A stretch of 11,508 nucleotides of DNA, from assembly GCA_945787595.1 (NCBI GenBank), contig CALZJV010000156.1:1-11508 (forward strand). The letters run 5' to 3'. How positions within the stretch are numbered: position 1 is the stretch's first letter; each line of letters starts with the position of its first letter. A program made the translations under genes and the position numbers. Shown piece after piece: positions 1 through 7,327 of this stretch. The stretch is from an uncultured Desulfobacterales bacterium (GTDB taxonomy: Bacteria > Desulfobacterota > Desulfobacteria > Desulfobacterales > JAFDCJ01). Under the pieces are notes generated by a model that worked only from the letters and a program-made list of their open reading frames with translations, had not been told where the DNA came from and did not search any database.

Positions 1-699
1 TCCATCGCCCAGGCCAAATACCAGGACGCGCGAACCGCCGTTCTCAATACCGCGGCGGAACGAGCCATCGTCGAGGACCAATTGCGGCACAGCCGGATTG
101 CGACCCCATTTAGCGGTATCGTCTCCCGCAAAATAGCCGAAGAAGGCGAGATCGTGGGGCCGGGGGTGCCTGTCGCCGTTTTAACCCAGATGGATCCAAT
201 CCTCGTTAAGGCCGCCGTGCCCGATAATTTCCTGTCCAAGGCCAGAATCGATCAACCGGTAAAGGTAAAGGTGGACAGTCATCCCCAAAAGCAATTTTTG
301 GGTTTTGTTCGACGCCTGGCCACCGTCGCCGACCCCCTCTCAAGAACATTTGAAATCGAAATCCGTCTGGACAACCCGCATGAGATTTTGCGGCCGGGCC
401 TTATCGCCAAGGTGGAAATCCGGCATCAGGAAGAAAACATCGGAATATATATTCCCCTGGATGCGGTGGTGGGGTTCGGGACGCGGCCGGTAGTTTTTGT
501 CGTCAATGGACAAAAGGCCGAAAAAAGGGACATCCGAACCGGCGACATCTTCGCCGATCGAATCGAAGTCCTGGAGGGGCTCGATGCAGGTGAGCTTCTG
601 GTCGTGGCCGGCCATGAATTTCTAAAAAATCGACAGCCGCTGGTCTTGGACCGGGGAGTCTCCATCGCCGATGCAACTGATTCCTCAAACCATCGATAA
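1..699 (+). CDS. RND efflux periplasmic adaptor (MFP/HlyD family), 5' partial
   Basis: This is the C-terminal 232 residues of a membrane fusion protein that would join the RND pump encoded next to an outer-membrane channel. The frame is open from base 1 through the TAA at 697-699, so the start, the signal peptide and the first half of the hairpin and lipoyl domains lie upstream of the window. An internal TTG at 82 is not the real start, because coding continues before it. Visible parts in order are the end of the alpha-helical hairpin (roughly the first 27 residues), the second lipoyl half (RIATPFSGIVSRKIAEEGE, followed by a GPGVPVAVL-type turn), a beta-barrel domain and a C-terminal membrane-proximal domain ending in LVVAGHEFLKNRQPLVL. 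It overlaps the permease gene by 29 bases, which suggests translational coupling. Substrate cannot be told from the sequence. Confidence 0.92.
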   Translation, partial: SIAQAKYQDARTAVLNTAAERAIVEDQLRHSRIATPFSGIVSRKIAEEGEIVGPGVPVAVLTQMDPILVKAAVPDNFLSKARIDQPVKVKVDSHPQKQFLGFVRRLATVADPLSRTFEIEIRLDNPHEILRPGLIAKVEIRHQEENIGIYIPLDAVVGFGTRPVVFVVNGQKAEKRDIRTGDIFADRIEVLEGLDAGELLVVAGHEFLKNRQPLVLDRGVSIADATDSSNHR

Positions 700-3685
700 A
701 TTCAGATTAACCGTGCTCGGTGTACTGCTGCTGTTGATTCTGGGCAGCATCAGCTATACGATCATACCGCGCCGCGAAGATCCTTTGATCGCCGTTCCCG
801 GTGCAACGGTCATGGTCCATTACCCGGGTTCGGGAGCCAGGGACATCGAACGTTTCATCAGCCGCCCGCTGGAAGAAAAGATCAACGAGATCGAAGCGGT
901 GGACAAAATCACCTCGACCTCCTCACAGGGTACGGCCGTCATTTCGATTGAGTTCGACTATGACACGGATATGGCCCAAAACATGCAGACCCTGCGGGAA
1001 AAAGTCCGGGAAGCGGAAAAAGAGCTGCCGGAGGAAGCCCTGGCTCCTGAAATCGAGCGCTGGAAAACCGAAACCGTGTCCCTGGTGATCAACCTGAGCG
1101 GTCCTTTCAGCTACAGGGATCTTTATCGTTTTGCAAAATATATCAAACGCGATCTGGAAAAAATTAAAGACATCATGACCCTTGAAATCGAGGGGGACCA
1201 AAAACGACAGGTCCATGTGGAGGTAGACCAGGGTCGACTTTCCCAATACCTTATTTCCCTCGATGAGCTGATTCATCAGATCCGGGCTGAAAACATCAGC
1301 CTGCCGGGCGGGCACATGGATATCAGCCGGCGCGGCTACTTGATTCGAACCGACGAAGAGTTCCAGGGGCCCCTGGAAATCGGTGAAACCATCGTAGGAT
1401 CCTTTGCCGACCGTCCGGTCTTTTTAAAGGATCTCGCCCGCATCAAGGATACCTATGAACGTCCGGAATTTATGGTACGCTTTAACGGGAAACCCGGCCT
1501 AAACCTGCTCATCACCCAAAAACCGCAAGCCGACCTGCAAGCCGCGTCCGGACAGATCCGCGATCGTTTGGAACGATTATCCGTCAAGCTGCCGTCGGAT
1601 CTGAAGGTCAATGTTTTTTCGGATCAGGCGCTTTCGGTCTCCCAAAGGCTCAAAGACTTTCGCCAAAACCTGATTATGGGGGCTGTTATCGTCGTGCTGG
1701 TCACCCTGGTATTGATGGACACCCGCATGGCGTTGATTATCGCCCTTATTTTACCTCTTTCCATTGGCTTTGCCCTGATTATGCTCTATCAGTTCGGGCA
1801 TTCCCTGAACCAGATTACCCTGGCGGCCATGGTCATCGTTCTGGGAATGCTGGTGGACAATGGTATTGTTGTGGTGGAAAACATTCAACGCCATCTCGGC
1901 CTGGGCAAGCAAAGGCTGCGCGCCGCACTGGATGGAAGCCGGGAGGTCATGGGCGCCATCATCGCCTCCACCCTGACCACCGTCTTGGCTTTCACCCCCC
2001 TTCTGTTCATGGCCGGAGATACCGGACAATTCATCCGTGGCATTCCCCTGACGATCATTTTCGCGCTCTGCGGTTCTTTGATGGTGGCGATATTCGTATC
2101 GCCGCTTATGAGCCACCGCTTTTTAAAATCCCACCCCCGCAAGGCCAAACAGGAAAGCATGATTATCCGCTCCTATCTGTGGCTGCTGGGAAAAGCGCTC
2201 AACCATAAATTCATCGCTTTAAGTGTGGCACTGGCTGCTGTCATCGGATCGCTGGCCTTCATTCCAAGGCTGGGGCTCCAGTTTTTCCCCAAAGCCGAAA
2301 AGAATATCTTCATCATCGAAGCGGCTTTGCCCCAGGGTACCAACATCGATACCACCTTGAAGGTCTCGCGACGCATCGAAAAAATTCTCTTAAGTCAAAA
2401 AGAGATCTCCAATATCATGAGCCATGTGGGCGGCAACGGCCCCCGAATTTATTATAATATCAACCCCTTTAGAACGCGTGAACCCAACAAAGCCCAGTTC
2501 TTCGTTATGGTCGATGATGCTGGTGAAAAAGCTTCAACCACAAGGGTCATCAAAAATGTGAGACCGCTTCTGCAGGGTATCGCCGGTGTGCGCATCGAAT
2601 TAAAGGAGCTTGAACAGGGCCCGCCCGTGGGTGCCCCCATTGCCATTAAAATCAAAGGTGACGATCTGGACGTCCTGCGCCGGATCGCCACTCAGTACCG
2701 CCAAGTGCTCGAATCGATTCCCGGTGCAGTGGACGTTATCGATGATGCCTCTGAAACTTCGCCTCAGATATCCATCCATATCGATTCGGCCAAAGCCCGC
2801 CTGCTGGGCATAACCAACGCGGCCATCGCCCAAACCCTGCGGACGGCAGTTTACGGGACCACGGCCGTCAGTTTCCGTCAGATTGATGAAGAAATCGACG
2901 TGGTGGTTTCGTTGACAGAAAAATCAAGAAACGATTTAGAGACCTTTAATGAAATCTATCTCAAATCGATGGGTGGATTCAAAACCCTGTTCAAACAGGT
3001 GGCCGATATCCGTCTTTTCTCCGACATCGGCAGCATCAACCGTGAACGGTTGACCCGCACGGTGACCGTTCGCAGCGATGTGCAGGGTAAACTGGCCCAG
3101 GAAGTTGTCGATGCGTTCCGCCTAAAAGCCCGCGCGCTGCCCCTGCCTCCCGGCTATCTGGTGGAATTCGAAGGCGAAACCAAAGAAAGAACCAAATCGT
3201 TTGTCAGCCTCGGATGGGCCATGATTGCCGCCTTCATGCTCGTTTATATCGTACTCGTGGCCCAGTTCAACTCTTACAAACAACCGTTCACCATTGCCCT
3301 GTCGCTTCCCTTTGGAATGGTCGGCGCCGTGATCGGGCTGTGGATTACCGGTTATCCATTCGGCTTCATGGCCTTTCTGGGGGTTGTCAGCCTGACGGGT
3401 ATTGTCGTCAATGACGCTATCGTGCTGATCGACTTCATCAACGTGTTGCGCGGGGGAGGCCAGGATCTGCGGACAGCGGTCACCGAAGCGGTGCGGCTCC
3501 GCTTCCGGCCGGTCATGTTGACCACCATTTCAACGGTGGGCGGGCTGCTGCCATTGGCAATCAGAGGAGGAAGCTTATGGGGTCCCATGGGAAACGTGAT
3601 TATCTTCGGGTTGTCCATGGCCACCCTCCTGACGCTGCTTATGATCCCGTTGATGTATGAGCTTCTGGAGGGAAGGTGCGATTAA
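671..3685 (+). CDS. RND-family efflux permease (HAE1/AcrB-like)
   Basis: This is a complete 1004-residue inner-membrane proton-driven exporter, slightly shorter than AcrB (about 1049). It starts at an ATG inside the adaptor gene. TM1 is near residues 11-31 and is followed by PRREDP, the usual HAE1 start of the porter domain. The TM4 motif reads MLVDNGIVVVENI with D396 and N397. The TM10 motif reads GIVVNDAIVLIDF with N914 and D915. Two large periplasmic loops separate the TM bundles, and repeat-related segments appear in both halves (LPLSIGFALIMLYQFG and LPFGMVGAVIGLWITG). The C-terminus is short. Against AcrB, Asp407 is kept (D396), Asp408 is Asn397 and Lys940 is Asn914; as far as I know similar residues occur in a divergent HAE1 subgroup, so this need not mean loss of function. 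The export substrate is unknown. No outer-membrane channel gene follows. Confidence 0.95.
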   Translation: MQLIPQTIDKFRLTVLGVLLLLILGSISYTIIPRREDPLIAVPGATVMVHYPGSGARDIERFISRPLEEKINEIEAVDKITSTSSQGTAVISIEFDYDTDMAQNMQTLREKVREAEKELPEEALAPEIERWKTETVSLVINLSGPFSYRDLYRFAKYIKRDLEKIKDIMTLEIEGDQKRQVHVEVDQGRLSQYLISLDELIHQIRAENISLPGGHMDISRRGYLIRTDEEFQGPLEIGETIVGSFADRPVFLKDLARIKDTYERPEFMVRFNGKPGLNLLITQKPQADLQAASGQIRDRLERLSVKLPSDLKVNVFSDQALSVSQRLKDFRQNLIMGAVIVVLVTLVLMDTRMALIIALILPLSIGFALIMLYQFGHSLNQITLAAMVIVLGMLVDNGIVVVENIQRHLGLGKQRLRAALDGSREVMGAIIASTLTTVLAFTPLLFMAGDTGQFIRGIPLTIIFALCGSLMVAIFVSPLMSHRFLKSHPRKAKQESMIIRSYLWLLGKALNHKFIALSVALAAVIGSLAFIPRLGLQFFPKAEKNIFIIEAALPQGTNIDTTLKVSRRIEKILLSQKEISNIMSHVGGNGPRIYYNINPFRTREPNKAQFFVMVDDAGEKASTTRVIKNVRPLLQGIAGVRIELKELEQGPPVGAPIAIKIKGDDLDVLRRIATQYRQVLESIPGAVDVIDDASETSPQISIHIDSAKARLLGITNAAIAQTLRTAVYGTTAVSFRQIDEEIDVVVSLTEKSRNDLETFNEIYLKSMGGFKTLFKQVADIRLFSDIGSINRERLTRTVTVRSDVQGKLAQEVVDAFRLKARALPLPPGYLVEFEGETKERTKSFVSLGWAMIAAFMLVYIVLVAQFNSYKQPFTIALSLPFGMVGAVIGLWITGYPFGFMAFLGVVSLTGIVVNDAIVLIDFINVLRGGGQDLRTAVTEAVRLRFRPVMLTTISTVGGLLPLAIRGGSLWGPMGNVIIFGLSMATLLTLLMIPLMYELLEGRCD

Positions 3686-3967
3686 TATAGGGGACATACT
3701 ACAATCCACAGGCCGCATTATAATCGCATTTTTCTCCGGCTGATCGATGGGATCACCCCATGCGCAGGGAATGGGGACTGTGCAAAGCACCCATCGGTAT
3801 CATCCGGCGGTCTTATCGCGAGAGAGTAAGAATCGCATAGCTGCATACCGTCGCGCGGGTGGCGTTACAGGTTCTGTTTAGGAATCAAAGGACGGCCGAA
3901 AATCAGCCATTTCACATAACAACTGCCCCACTACGATAAACGCCGAAGGGAGCAATGCTTCGCTCAA
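3686..3967. other. Convergent intergenic gap
   Basis: 282 bases lie between the 3' ends of the RND permease and the lipoprotein operon. I see no credible reading frame and no clear hairpin with a T-run for either gene. The start of the gap contains AGGGGACATACTA at about 3689-3701, a string resembling ends of REP elements linked to Y1 (RAYT) transposases, but no matching inverted partner is visible here. I call no terminator. Confidence 0.5.
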
Positions 3968-4513
3968 TTAGGATGAAAACTTCAGGCTGGCAACGACTCG
4001 TTTGAAGGTTTCAAGCTCCTTTGCATAGTAATGCCGCTTGCTGGCGTTATAGCGGATGCCGTAAAAATAATCGCCACTCAAAAAACCATAGTAGATGCTT
4101 TTATATTTCAGGCCGTCTTTGTTATTGAAGGTAAATATCGCTTTAAAACCCGAGTGGCCGTTTATTTTTTGGGGAACATTCGAAATCACGTTTAATTTCA
4201 AATTGTTCTGGTTAGAACCGATATTGTCGAGGATAACCTCGGCCAATTCCTGCGGCAGCATGCCCCGGCGGAATTTCTTTTTGGTGTGTTTAAAGGTGTC
4301 ATCAACGAATATCTTTTCTATCAGGATGAATTCAAGCATCACCCCATCTCTGGTAATCAGCAAATAATCGTTTGAATTCAAGCGCATCCATCCGTCAGGC
4401 AACTCAACGACAACATTCTGAGCCGGCGCCGAATAAAGCCCACCGGTTCTGATCCACGGCACGCAGCCGGCTACAAACACTAGGATCACGCATATCAATA
4501 GGGATCGTTTCAT
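3968..4513 (-). CDS. Putative outer-membrane lipoprotein, function unknown
   Basis: 181 residues. A short signal peptide (MKRSLLICVILVFVAGC) ends in a lipobox VAGC, so Cys17 would be the lipidated N-terminus. Residue +2 is Val, not Asp, which favours the outer membrane. The mature part is rich in beta-prone segments and basic residues and has no membrane segment or motif I recognise. The ATG at 4511-4513 is preceded by a good GGAGG site at about 4518-4523, lying against the stop of the upstream protease gene (10-base gap), so it is the last gene of a three-gene minus-strand operon. The shared context suggests a role in envelope maintenance with the lipidated M48 protease, but that rests on position only. 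Confidence 0.8.
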   Translation of the reverse strand: MKRSLLICVILVFVAGCVPWIRTGGLYSAPAQNVVVELPDGWMRLNSNDYLLITRDGVMLEFILIEKIFVDDTFKHTKKKFRRGMLPQELAEVILDNIGSNQNNLKLNVISNVPQKINGHSGFKAIFTFNNKDGLKYKSIYYGFLSGDYFYGIRYNASKRHYYAKELETFKRVVASLKFSS

Positions 4514-4523
4514 CTGGACCTCC

Positions 4524-5684
4524 TCATTTACACTGGTTGATATATTCTTTTACATAGGCTCGATCGGCAGCCTGCGGCAACATGGTCAGGTATGATCGAA
4601 AAGCTTTCCCGGCTTTAGATTTTTGCCCCTGTTTGAAATAAAGAAGCCCGATGCCCTTGTAAGCCTGTGGATAGGAGCTGTTGAGGGCGATGGCCTTACG
4701 ATAATATTCTTTGGCCTTTTTGAAATCCTCGGTATTCCCCTTCTGACGGTAAATCTCACCGAGCAGATAGTGACCTTGCGAGCTTTTCGGGTAGATCGCA
4801 AGATACTTTTCAGCTCCCCGCGCGGCACTCTGAAAGCGTCCGGCCTTGAGGTCTAGAAAAGCGTTATCGAAGATCAGTTTTGCAATCCTGCGGCGAAATA
4901 CTTTGGCGTTGGTGAAACCGTTCTGACTGTTTTTATTGGATTCCAAAAAATTATGATAATTATCAATACGGTCCTGAAGCCGAGGATGGCTCCCGAAAAA
5001 GAACGGCTCCTCCGCCTTTTCCTCTTCAAGCTCATCTTTGATATGGCGAAACAGTTTGGGTGCTTCACGGGGATCGTAGCCGGCATCCATCATCAGCCGA
5101 AGCCCGACCATGTCGGCTTCGGACTCCAGCTCCCGGGAATAGCCGGATACCGCCGCCATCGTACCGATTTCTCCCAGGGCACTGGCAAGATCGCCGATGG
5201 CCGGCAGCCCTCCCAGGGTAGCCTGCATCGATGCGAAGACCGCGGTCCGGTTCTGTAATCTTCGGAACTGCCTCACCTGATGGCGATGGGTGGCGTGGGT
5301 CATCTCATGGGCCAGCAACGTTGCCAGCTGGGCCTCGTTATCCATCCTGGCCAAAATGCCACTGTGGATATAAATGACGCCGTTGGGGTAGGCAAAGGCA
5401 TTACTGTAAGGGTTTTGCAAAACCCGGATCTCGAACGGAATTCGTTCGTAGACCTCAGGCGGCTGAAGCTTTTTACCGATTTCGTTGAGATAAGCCGTCA
5501 ATTTCTCATCCGGGTACTCCAGCCCGCTTTCAGAGAGCGATTCCTGTTCTTCTTGAGAGCGATACCAGATACGGGTTTCGTCTTCTTCAAAAGCAAATTC
5601 ACCGGATGTAACAGGTGGAAGATTTGTAGAAACGCAGCCGTATAGGCCTAAAACCAAGATCATTCCAATAATGACGTATCTCAT
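4524..5684 (-). CDS. Lipoprotein M48-family zinc metalloprotease with C-terminal TPR repeats (BepA-like)
   Basis: 386 residues. The signal peptide ends in lipobox LYGC with Cys17 as the lipidation site. The M48 catalytic domain covers about residues 30-245. It has HEMTH at 126-130 (His126 and His130 zinc ligands, Glu127 catalytic) and the third-ligand region ELESEAD at 185-191 (ExxxD motif, Glu187). A GSHP motif follows with His233, matching the conserved histidine proposed in E. coli BepA to switch the active site off. Residues about 275-370 form roughly three TPR units (for example AKEYYRKAIALNSSYPQAYK), as in BepA, which helps assemble or degrade outer-membrane beta-barrel proteins. BepA is soluble and periplasmic and about 487 residues long; this one is shorter and lipidated. 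The start codon overlaps the preceding gene's stop as ATGA. A GGAGG site lies at 5691-5695 inside the upstream gene. Confidence 0.92.
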   Translation of the reverse strand: MRYVIIGMILVLGLYGCVSTNLPPVTSGEFAFEEDETRIWYRSQEEQESLSESGLEYPDEKLTAYLNEIGKKLQPPEVYERIPFEIRVLQNPYSNAFAYPNGVIYIHSGILARMDNEAQLATLLAHEMTHATHRHQVRQFRRLQNRTAVFASMQATLGGLPAIGDLASALGEIGTMAAVSGYSRELESEADMVGLRLMMDAGYDPREAPKLFRHIKDELEEEKAEEPFFFGSHPRLQDRIDNYHNFLESNKNSQNGFTNAKVFRRRIAKLIFDNAFLDLKAGRFQSAARGAEKYLAIYPKSSQGHYLLGEIYRQKGNTEDFKKAKEYYRKAIALNSSYPQAYKGIGLLYFKQGQKSKAGKAFRSYLTMLPQAADRAYVKEYINQCK

Positions 5685-6412
5685 TTTCCACCTCCGGGAT
5701 AGTCGCTTAAAAGCTCTTTGACAAAGACCTGGGTGCTTTCGGGTTCACGCAAATCATAACTCCCGGCATGGGCTTTGGTTCTGAACCAGAGAACGGACCC
5801 GCTGGTATCGGTCAAGCCGATCACCATCGTGGTCATTCCCGCCTGACTCCCTTGGCCGAAAGGATTGATGGTCTGGATAACCTGCAGGGCCTTTCTACCC
5901 TTGGTTGATATTTCATCCGTCCCGTATACAATCAGCAAACCATCCGCTTGGTATTTTTTCAGCAGCTTTGCCACCGAGCCGATGGAGTAGTCGAAATTTT
6001 GAATTCTTTCGGGGAACAGATTGGGATTTTGCCCGTAAAAAAAGGTGTGATTGTAGATGCTATAAGCCACCGCCCGATAAAGCGCGTTGATTTCTTCAAT
6101 TTCCTTCTTGTTTTTTTTGCTGAGCTTCAAACTGCTGAGGTAGACGCCCTTTTCTTTGAAGGTCCCTTGCAGGGATTTCTCAATATTTTGTCTTCCGGTC
6201 GAACACCAATCATCGCGCTTTTCCTTCACCCCGCCGGCGCTGAGCTCATAGATCTCAACCTTCGGAGACAGCAGTACGATCTTTTTAATGTCGGCAGCAC
6301 GCGTTTCCAGCTCGGGTACGTTGCTCTTGATCGCCGGCAGACAGCCGCTGATCACAAAGACCAGTAAAAACAGTGAAGCCAAGTAACCGATGCCTTTATT
6401 TTTCAATTTCAT
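5681..6412 (-). CDS. Putative outer-membrane lipoprotein, first gene of the M48 operon
   Basis: 243 residues. The signal peptide has a lysine-rich N-region and lipobox ISGC with Cys24; residue +2 is Leu. I do not recognise the family. Two stretches (ADGLLIVYGTDEIS at 156-169 and TTMVIGLTDTSGSVLWF at 194-210) have the look of CsgG/TolB-N/GNA1162-type lipoproteins, where a strand with a D-x-x-[ST]-G-x-x-[LI]-W pattern is common; this is a weak similarity judged by eye. Charged helical segments lie between about residues 75 and 115. The ATG at 6410-6412 has a strong GAGGAG/GGGAGG site at 6415-6423. Its stop overlaps the M48 protease start by four bases (ATGA), so the two products are probably made in coupled amounts. 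Confidence 0.82.
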   Translation of the reverse strand: MKLKNKGIGYLASLFLLVFVISGCLPAIKSNVPELETRAADIKKIVLLSPKVEIYELSAGGVKEKRDDWCSTGRQNIEKSLQGTFKEKGVYLSSLKLSKKNKKEIEEINALYRAVAYSIYNHTFFYGQNPNLFPERIQNFDYSIGSVAKLLKKYQADGLLIVYGTDEISTKGRKALQVIQTINPFGQGSQAGMTTMVIGLTDTSGSVLWFRTKAHAGSYDLREPESTQVFVKELLSDYPGGGK

Positions 6413-6550
6413 AGCTCCTCCCTTGGTTTAATGATGCGTGGTATATCGGCAGCTTATTGAAATTTCTTAAGCCAAAAATGGCGAAAATTGATAAGGCCGC
6501 CACTGGGATCAACATTTGGCAGATAAAAAAGTGGATTAAATAACTAAAAT

Positions 6551-6683
6551 ACTGAACCATGCCTGCCCTGCGTAGCCTGAAAGGCGAAGCAGGGAACCTT
6601 GAACCGCCAACCCTGAACCTTTTTTATTATTTACATCCCCAAACTTCCCCTGTATACTAAAAACGAATTAATTCCGCTCTTTA
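6551..6683 (+). repeat. Promoter-bearing repeat, copy A (left part)
   Basis: This block is nearly identical to 8449-8573. It begins ACTGAACCATGCC, contains a nested hairpin (CCCTGC at 6566-6571 with GCAGGG at 6589-6594, and an inner GCCT/AGGC stem), then a promoter, then AAAACGAATTAATTCCGCTC. The match breaks off at 6683, where a MITE-like element is inserted, and resumes at 6952. The hairpin half is absent from copy C. Confidence 0.85.
6630..6658 (+). promoter_or_regulatory. Sigma-70 type promoter, copy A
   Basis: TTTACA (6630-6635) and TATACT (6653-6658) are separated by exactly 17 bases, close to the housekeeping consensus. The same boxes and spacing recur in copies B and C, while the spacer has small changes, which supports real promoter use. 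A transcript from here would run through the inserted 268-base element before reaching the five-codon minigene at 6975. Confidence 0.72.
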
Positions 6684-6951
6684 TACCCTGACGTTGCAAA
6701 AGTCGAGGATGCTGCAGCTTCAAGGCGTCCAAGGTTGAAGCTGTAGTCGCCTACCGTCCGCCTGTGGTGGAGCAACGCAGAAGATGCAGTATCATCGGCT
6801 TTCCCTTGGGGTAAACAACAGAACGATTTATTTGCTGGTTGTACCTTTATAATTATTAGTGAAATCGACGAAGCTGACCTAATTTTGCACAAGTGCTCGA
6901 TATCATAATATTTATGCTATTCTTCGTTCTGTTGTTTATGCAACGTTAGGA
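6684..6951. mobile_element. MITE-like insertion with TA target duplication
   Basis: A 268-base element splits repeat copy A. The ends are inverted repeats: TACCCTGACGTTGCA at 6684-6698 matches the reverse complement of 6939-6953 at 13 of 15 positions. TA at 6682-6683 and 6952-6953 is the target duplication typical of IS630/Tc1-mariner-like elements. Joining the flanks with one TA gives CCGCTCTTTAAACCC, matching copies B and C with one mismatch, so the empty site is known. A perfect 15-base subterminal inverted repeat lies at 6812-6826 and 6924-6938. It adjoins the right end but is 113 bases from the left end, so an extra internal segment (6699-6811) with its own hairpin (6712-6723 with 6735-6746) seems to have been added. 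No transposase is encoded; open frames here are short and not convincing. Confidence 0.75.
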
Positions 6952-6974
6952 TAAACCCTTAAGGGAGGATGAAC

Positions 6975-6992
6975 ATGGTTTATCTGAAATAA
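6975..6992 (+). CDS. Five-codon minigene MVYLK (putative leader peptide), copy A
   Basis: ATG GTT TAT CTG AAA TAA sits 6-7 bases after a strong GGGAGG ribosome site (6963-6968), and a terminator-like hairpin begins two bases past the stop. Copy C at 9947 encodes MVYLE. Of three base changes in the four sense codons after ATG, two are synonymous (TAT/TAC, CTG/TTG) and one changes Lys to Glu. Translation of such a short frame right before a terminator is typical of leader-peptide control. It is also possible that only the ribosome-binding site matters. Confidence 0.5.
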   Translation: MVYLK

Positions 6993-6993
6993 T

Positions 6994-7032
6994 ACCCCGC
7001 TCTCATCTTGAGATGTGGGGTTTTTTATTTTC
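6994..7032 (+). terminator. Rho-independent terminator or attenuator, copy A
   Basis: Outer stem ACCCC (6994-6998) with GGGGT (7017-7021), inner stem TCTCA (7001-7005) with TGAGA (7009-7013) over a three-base loop, then a T-rich run starting at 7021. Copy C keeps the stems and differs only in the loop (TCT to TTT). It starts two bases after the minigene stop, so a ribosome on the minigene would cover the 5' stem. Confidence 0.75.
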
Positions 7033-7082
7033 CGATTTAGTTTTGCAAGGAGCGCCATAAAGTGCATTTATTATAAAAGGCA

Positions 7083-7244
7083 GTGACCAGCAATCAGAAT
7101 CTCATCGTCAAAGGATCAAAGCAAAGCAACGAAAAGTGGTCGGGAAGCTCCGCTGTGGGTGGTAAAAAGTTGGTGCCGGCGATCAAGAGCAAGCGTGGCT
7201 CAAAGTCAGCGAACATTAATGCGTTGGGAAATAATGAGGCTTAG
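7083..7244 (+). other. Possible 53-codon reading frame in the distal part of copy A
   Basis: An open frame from GTG 7083 to TAG 7242-7244 includes VGGKKLVPA. The same frame in copy C (10054-10185) also reads VGGKKLVPA and other shared residues but has an in-frame TAA at 10075-10077. There is no well-spaced ribosome site. It is either a decayed small gene or coincidence within a conserved non-coding repeat. I do not call it a gene. Confidence 0.2.
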
Positions 7245-7327
7245 GAACTCAGGGCATCTCGAAACCCGGACAATTTTTCCTACTGGTTATCTGGTTTGGC
7301 GCAAGTGATATATGAGGGAGACGTCCA

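Larger units (their letters stand above)
6954..7200 (+). repeat. Leader-module repeat, copy A (right part)
   Basis: From CCCTTAAGGGAGG onward, this stretch matches copy C (about 9926-10166) through the minigene, the terminator hairpin and about 170 further bases, estimated by eye at 75-80% identity with a few small gaps. The best-kept distal block is AAAAAGTTGGTGCCGGCGA (about 7165-7183 and 10121-10149 region). It ends ahead of the hicBA genes. It could be a non-coding RNA, a leader, or a decayed coding segment. Confidence 0.75.

Noticed and set aside
305..688. Short open frames on both strands across the adaptor gene
   Set aside because: They are shadows of the adaptor coding frame with no ribosome sites.
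6668..6892. 74-residue minus-strand open frame across the MITE
   Set aside because: It crosses the MITE boundary into the promoter repeat, which a real gene of the element would not do, and shows no transposase motif.
6684..6951. Integron attC site and gene-cassette array
   Set aside because: GTTAGG near 6945 and the cassette-like layout suggested attC, but the paired RYYYAAC box is imperfect, the structure is too long, the repeats between cassettes are promoters and not attC folds, and no integrase is seen.
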